From contig RFNX01000209.1 of assembly GCA_009926905.1 (NCBI GenBank), positions 1 through 7,482 on the forward strand: a DNA stretch of 7,482 bases, read 5' to 3'. Of the stretch, positions 6,789-7,482 are shown piece by piece. The translations under genes were made by a program, and so were the position numbers. How positions within the stretch are numbered: position 1 is the first letter of the stretch; every line of letters starts with the position of its first letter. This stretch comes from Flavobacteriales bacterium. Its GTDB lineage: Bacteria; Bacteroidota; Bacteroidia; Flavobacteriales_D; Crocinitomicaceae. The notes under the pieces were generated by a model. That model saw only the letters and a list, made by a program, of their open reading frames with translations, did not search any database and was not told the DNA's origin.

Positions 6789-7121
6789 TTTCAATTTTGG
6801 ATTGTTTGCGTGACGTTCTTTATCGCGCAATGTTTTCTTTTCTATATTCTTAATCAACGCTTGTTCTAAATCGATTCCTGTTTGATTTGCTAAACAAATA
6901 AGTACAAACATCACGTCTGCCATTTCATCGCCTAAATCTTTATTTTTGTCACTTTCTTTCTCACTTTGTTCACCATATCTTCTCGACATAATGCGCGCCA
7001 CCTCCCCGACTTCTTCCATTAAAATAGCAGTATTCGTCAATTCATCAAAATAGCGCACGCCAACGGTTTTTATCCATTCGTCAACGGTGTTTTGAGCTTG
7101 TTTTATCGTGATTTCGTTCAT
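6786..7121 (-). CDS. MazG-like nucleotide pyrophosphohydrolase
   Basis: The 111-residue protein carries the all-alpha MazG-superfamily metal site: EEVGE (36-40), then DEMAD (65-69), giving the EExxE...ExxD arrangement with 25 residues between. In this family the acidic residues bind Mg2+ and the enzyme splits (d)NTPs into monophosphate and pyrophosphate, often to clear non-canonical nucleotides. A helix with KNIEKKTLRDKER (91-103) follows and supplies the basic residues usual for phosphate binding. Its length fits single-domain MazG/YpjD types rather than the two-domain E. coli MazG. The start is ATG 7121, about 24 bases below a TAACTTTG element. It is the first gene of the minus-strand group and is coupled to the helicase-like gene. 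The nucleotide preference cannot be read from the sequence. Confidence 0.88.
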   Translation of the reverse strand: MNEITIKQAQNTVDEWIKTVGVRYFDELTNTAILMEEVGEVARIMSRRYGEQSEKESDKNKDLGDEMADVMFVLICLANQTGIDLEQALIKNIEKKTLRDKERHANNPKLK

Positions 7122-7302
7122 ATTCTAAACAATCTATTTGGATGCAAAGTTAGGGATTTTGAAGGATTCCATTCGATGTATTTTTTTGTACTTGTTCAAA
7201 CCGTTAATTCTACTAAAAATTGAAGCTTTATGCGTTTCTACTAGGAATATAATAACACGATATCCATTTCTTTTTTTCAATTTTGTAGTATTAATTCACA
7301 AC
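7122..7302. other. Divergent intergenic region between the MazG-like and aldehyde dehydrogenase genes
   Basis: These 181 bases must hold promoters for both directions. The minus-strand side has the TAACTTTG element. On the plus strand, CAATTTTG (7278-7285), 17 bases before ATG 7303, differs from TAnnTTTG at one base and has no TTG at 19 bases, so it is only a weak candidate. No operator-like palindrome was seen. Confidence 0.5.
7145..7152 (-). promoter_or_regulatory. Putative -7 element (TAACTTTG) of the MazG-led operon
   Basis: TAACTTTG on the minus strand matches TAnnTTTG and lies 23 bases before ATG 7121, a distance like that of the giant gene's promoter. At the expected -33 position (7174-7172) the bases are GAA rather than TTG, so the promoter is only half matched and may be weak or need help. 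Confidence 0.55.
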
Positions 7303-7482
7303 ATGGAAAAACTGCAAAATTTCATTGACGGAGCTTACATCGCGCCCAAAAATGGTTTATACATCGATAATTACGAACCAGCAACTGGACAAATCTATTC
7401 TTGGATTCCCGATTCAGATTCTGAAGATGTTGAGTTAGCAGTTGTTGCGGCCGAAAAAGCATTTCCTATTTGGTCGAATATG
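7303..7482 (+). CDS. Aldehyde dehydrogenase, N-terminal part (continues off window)
   Basis: Sixty codons from ATG 7303 to the right edge stay open. The translation has the typical ALDH start: QNFIDGAYI (5-13), a short variable stretch, NYEPATGQIYSWIPDSD (23-39), then DVELAVVAAEKAFPIWS (42-58). Family enzymes oxidise aldehydes to acids with NAD(P)+ in the cytoplasm; the catalytic Cys and Glu lie outside the window. The NYEPATG and IPDSD wording is reminiscent of the 2-hydroxymuconic or 2-aminomuconic semialdehyde dehydrogenase group (ALDH8-like), which would place it in aromatic or kynurenine breakdown, but 60 residues cannot settle the substrate. It is the only plus-strand gene and is transcribed away from the rest. 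Confidence 0.9.
   Translation, partial: MEKLQNFIDGAYIAPKNGLYIDNYEPATGQIYSWIPDSDSEDVELAVVAAEKAFPIWSNM

Noticed and set aside
6229..7121. MazG plus helicase-like pair as an anti-phage defence system
   Set aside because: The helicase-like protein lacks ATPase motifs, no nuclease or known defence partner is present, and the neighbours look like housekeeping genes.

Overview
The window looks like chromosomal DNA of a Bacteroidota bacterium, most likely a Flavobacteriaceae member. The evidence is the AT-rich sequence, two matches to the Bacteroidota -7 promoter element TAnnTTTG, starts without Shine-Dalgarno sequences, a signal peptide cut before Gln, and a giant Ser/Thr/Asn-rich secreted protein ending in the 'PLPVELIDF' module typical of type IX secretion (T9SS) cargo. 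No RNA gene, CRISPR array, insertion sequence or clear terminator hairpin was seen.

Layout. (1) Positions 1-5198, minus strand: one uninterrupted reading frame of 1732 codons that runs off the left edge. I checked it triplet by triplet and found no stop. It encodes a signal peptide, an IPT/TIG domain, several Ig-like domains, a pair of 101-residue repeats, three in-phase 270-bp tandem repeats plus a diverged fourth, a beta-rich region and the start of a fibronectin-III-like module. The C-terminal sorting domain would lie outside the window. A close match to the Bacteroidota promoter consensus sits just upstream. (2) Positions 5199-5542: AT-rich intergenic DNA, empty apart from that promoter. 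(3) Positions 5543-7121, minus strand: four small genes, in transcription order a MazG-like nucleotide pyrophosphohydrolase, a degenerate DEAD-box-helicase-like protein that overlaps it by one base (TAATG), a small helical protein of unknown function with an odd start, and a DUF2892 membrane protein. (4) Positions 7122-7302: a divergent promoter region. (5) Positions 7303-7482, plus strand: the first 60 codons of an aldehyde dehydrogenase.

How they fit together. The big gene is a self-contained surface or secreted protein unit with its own promoter. The MazG-like and helicase-like genes are translationally coupled and probably share a transcript; the two following genes could be read from it too. 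The most unusual points are the repeat architecture of the giant protein, the helicase fold without a Walker A motif, and the start of the 115-residue protein, where one extra T seems to separate a good ATG from the reading frame.
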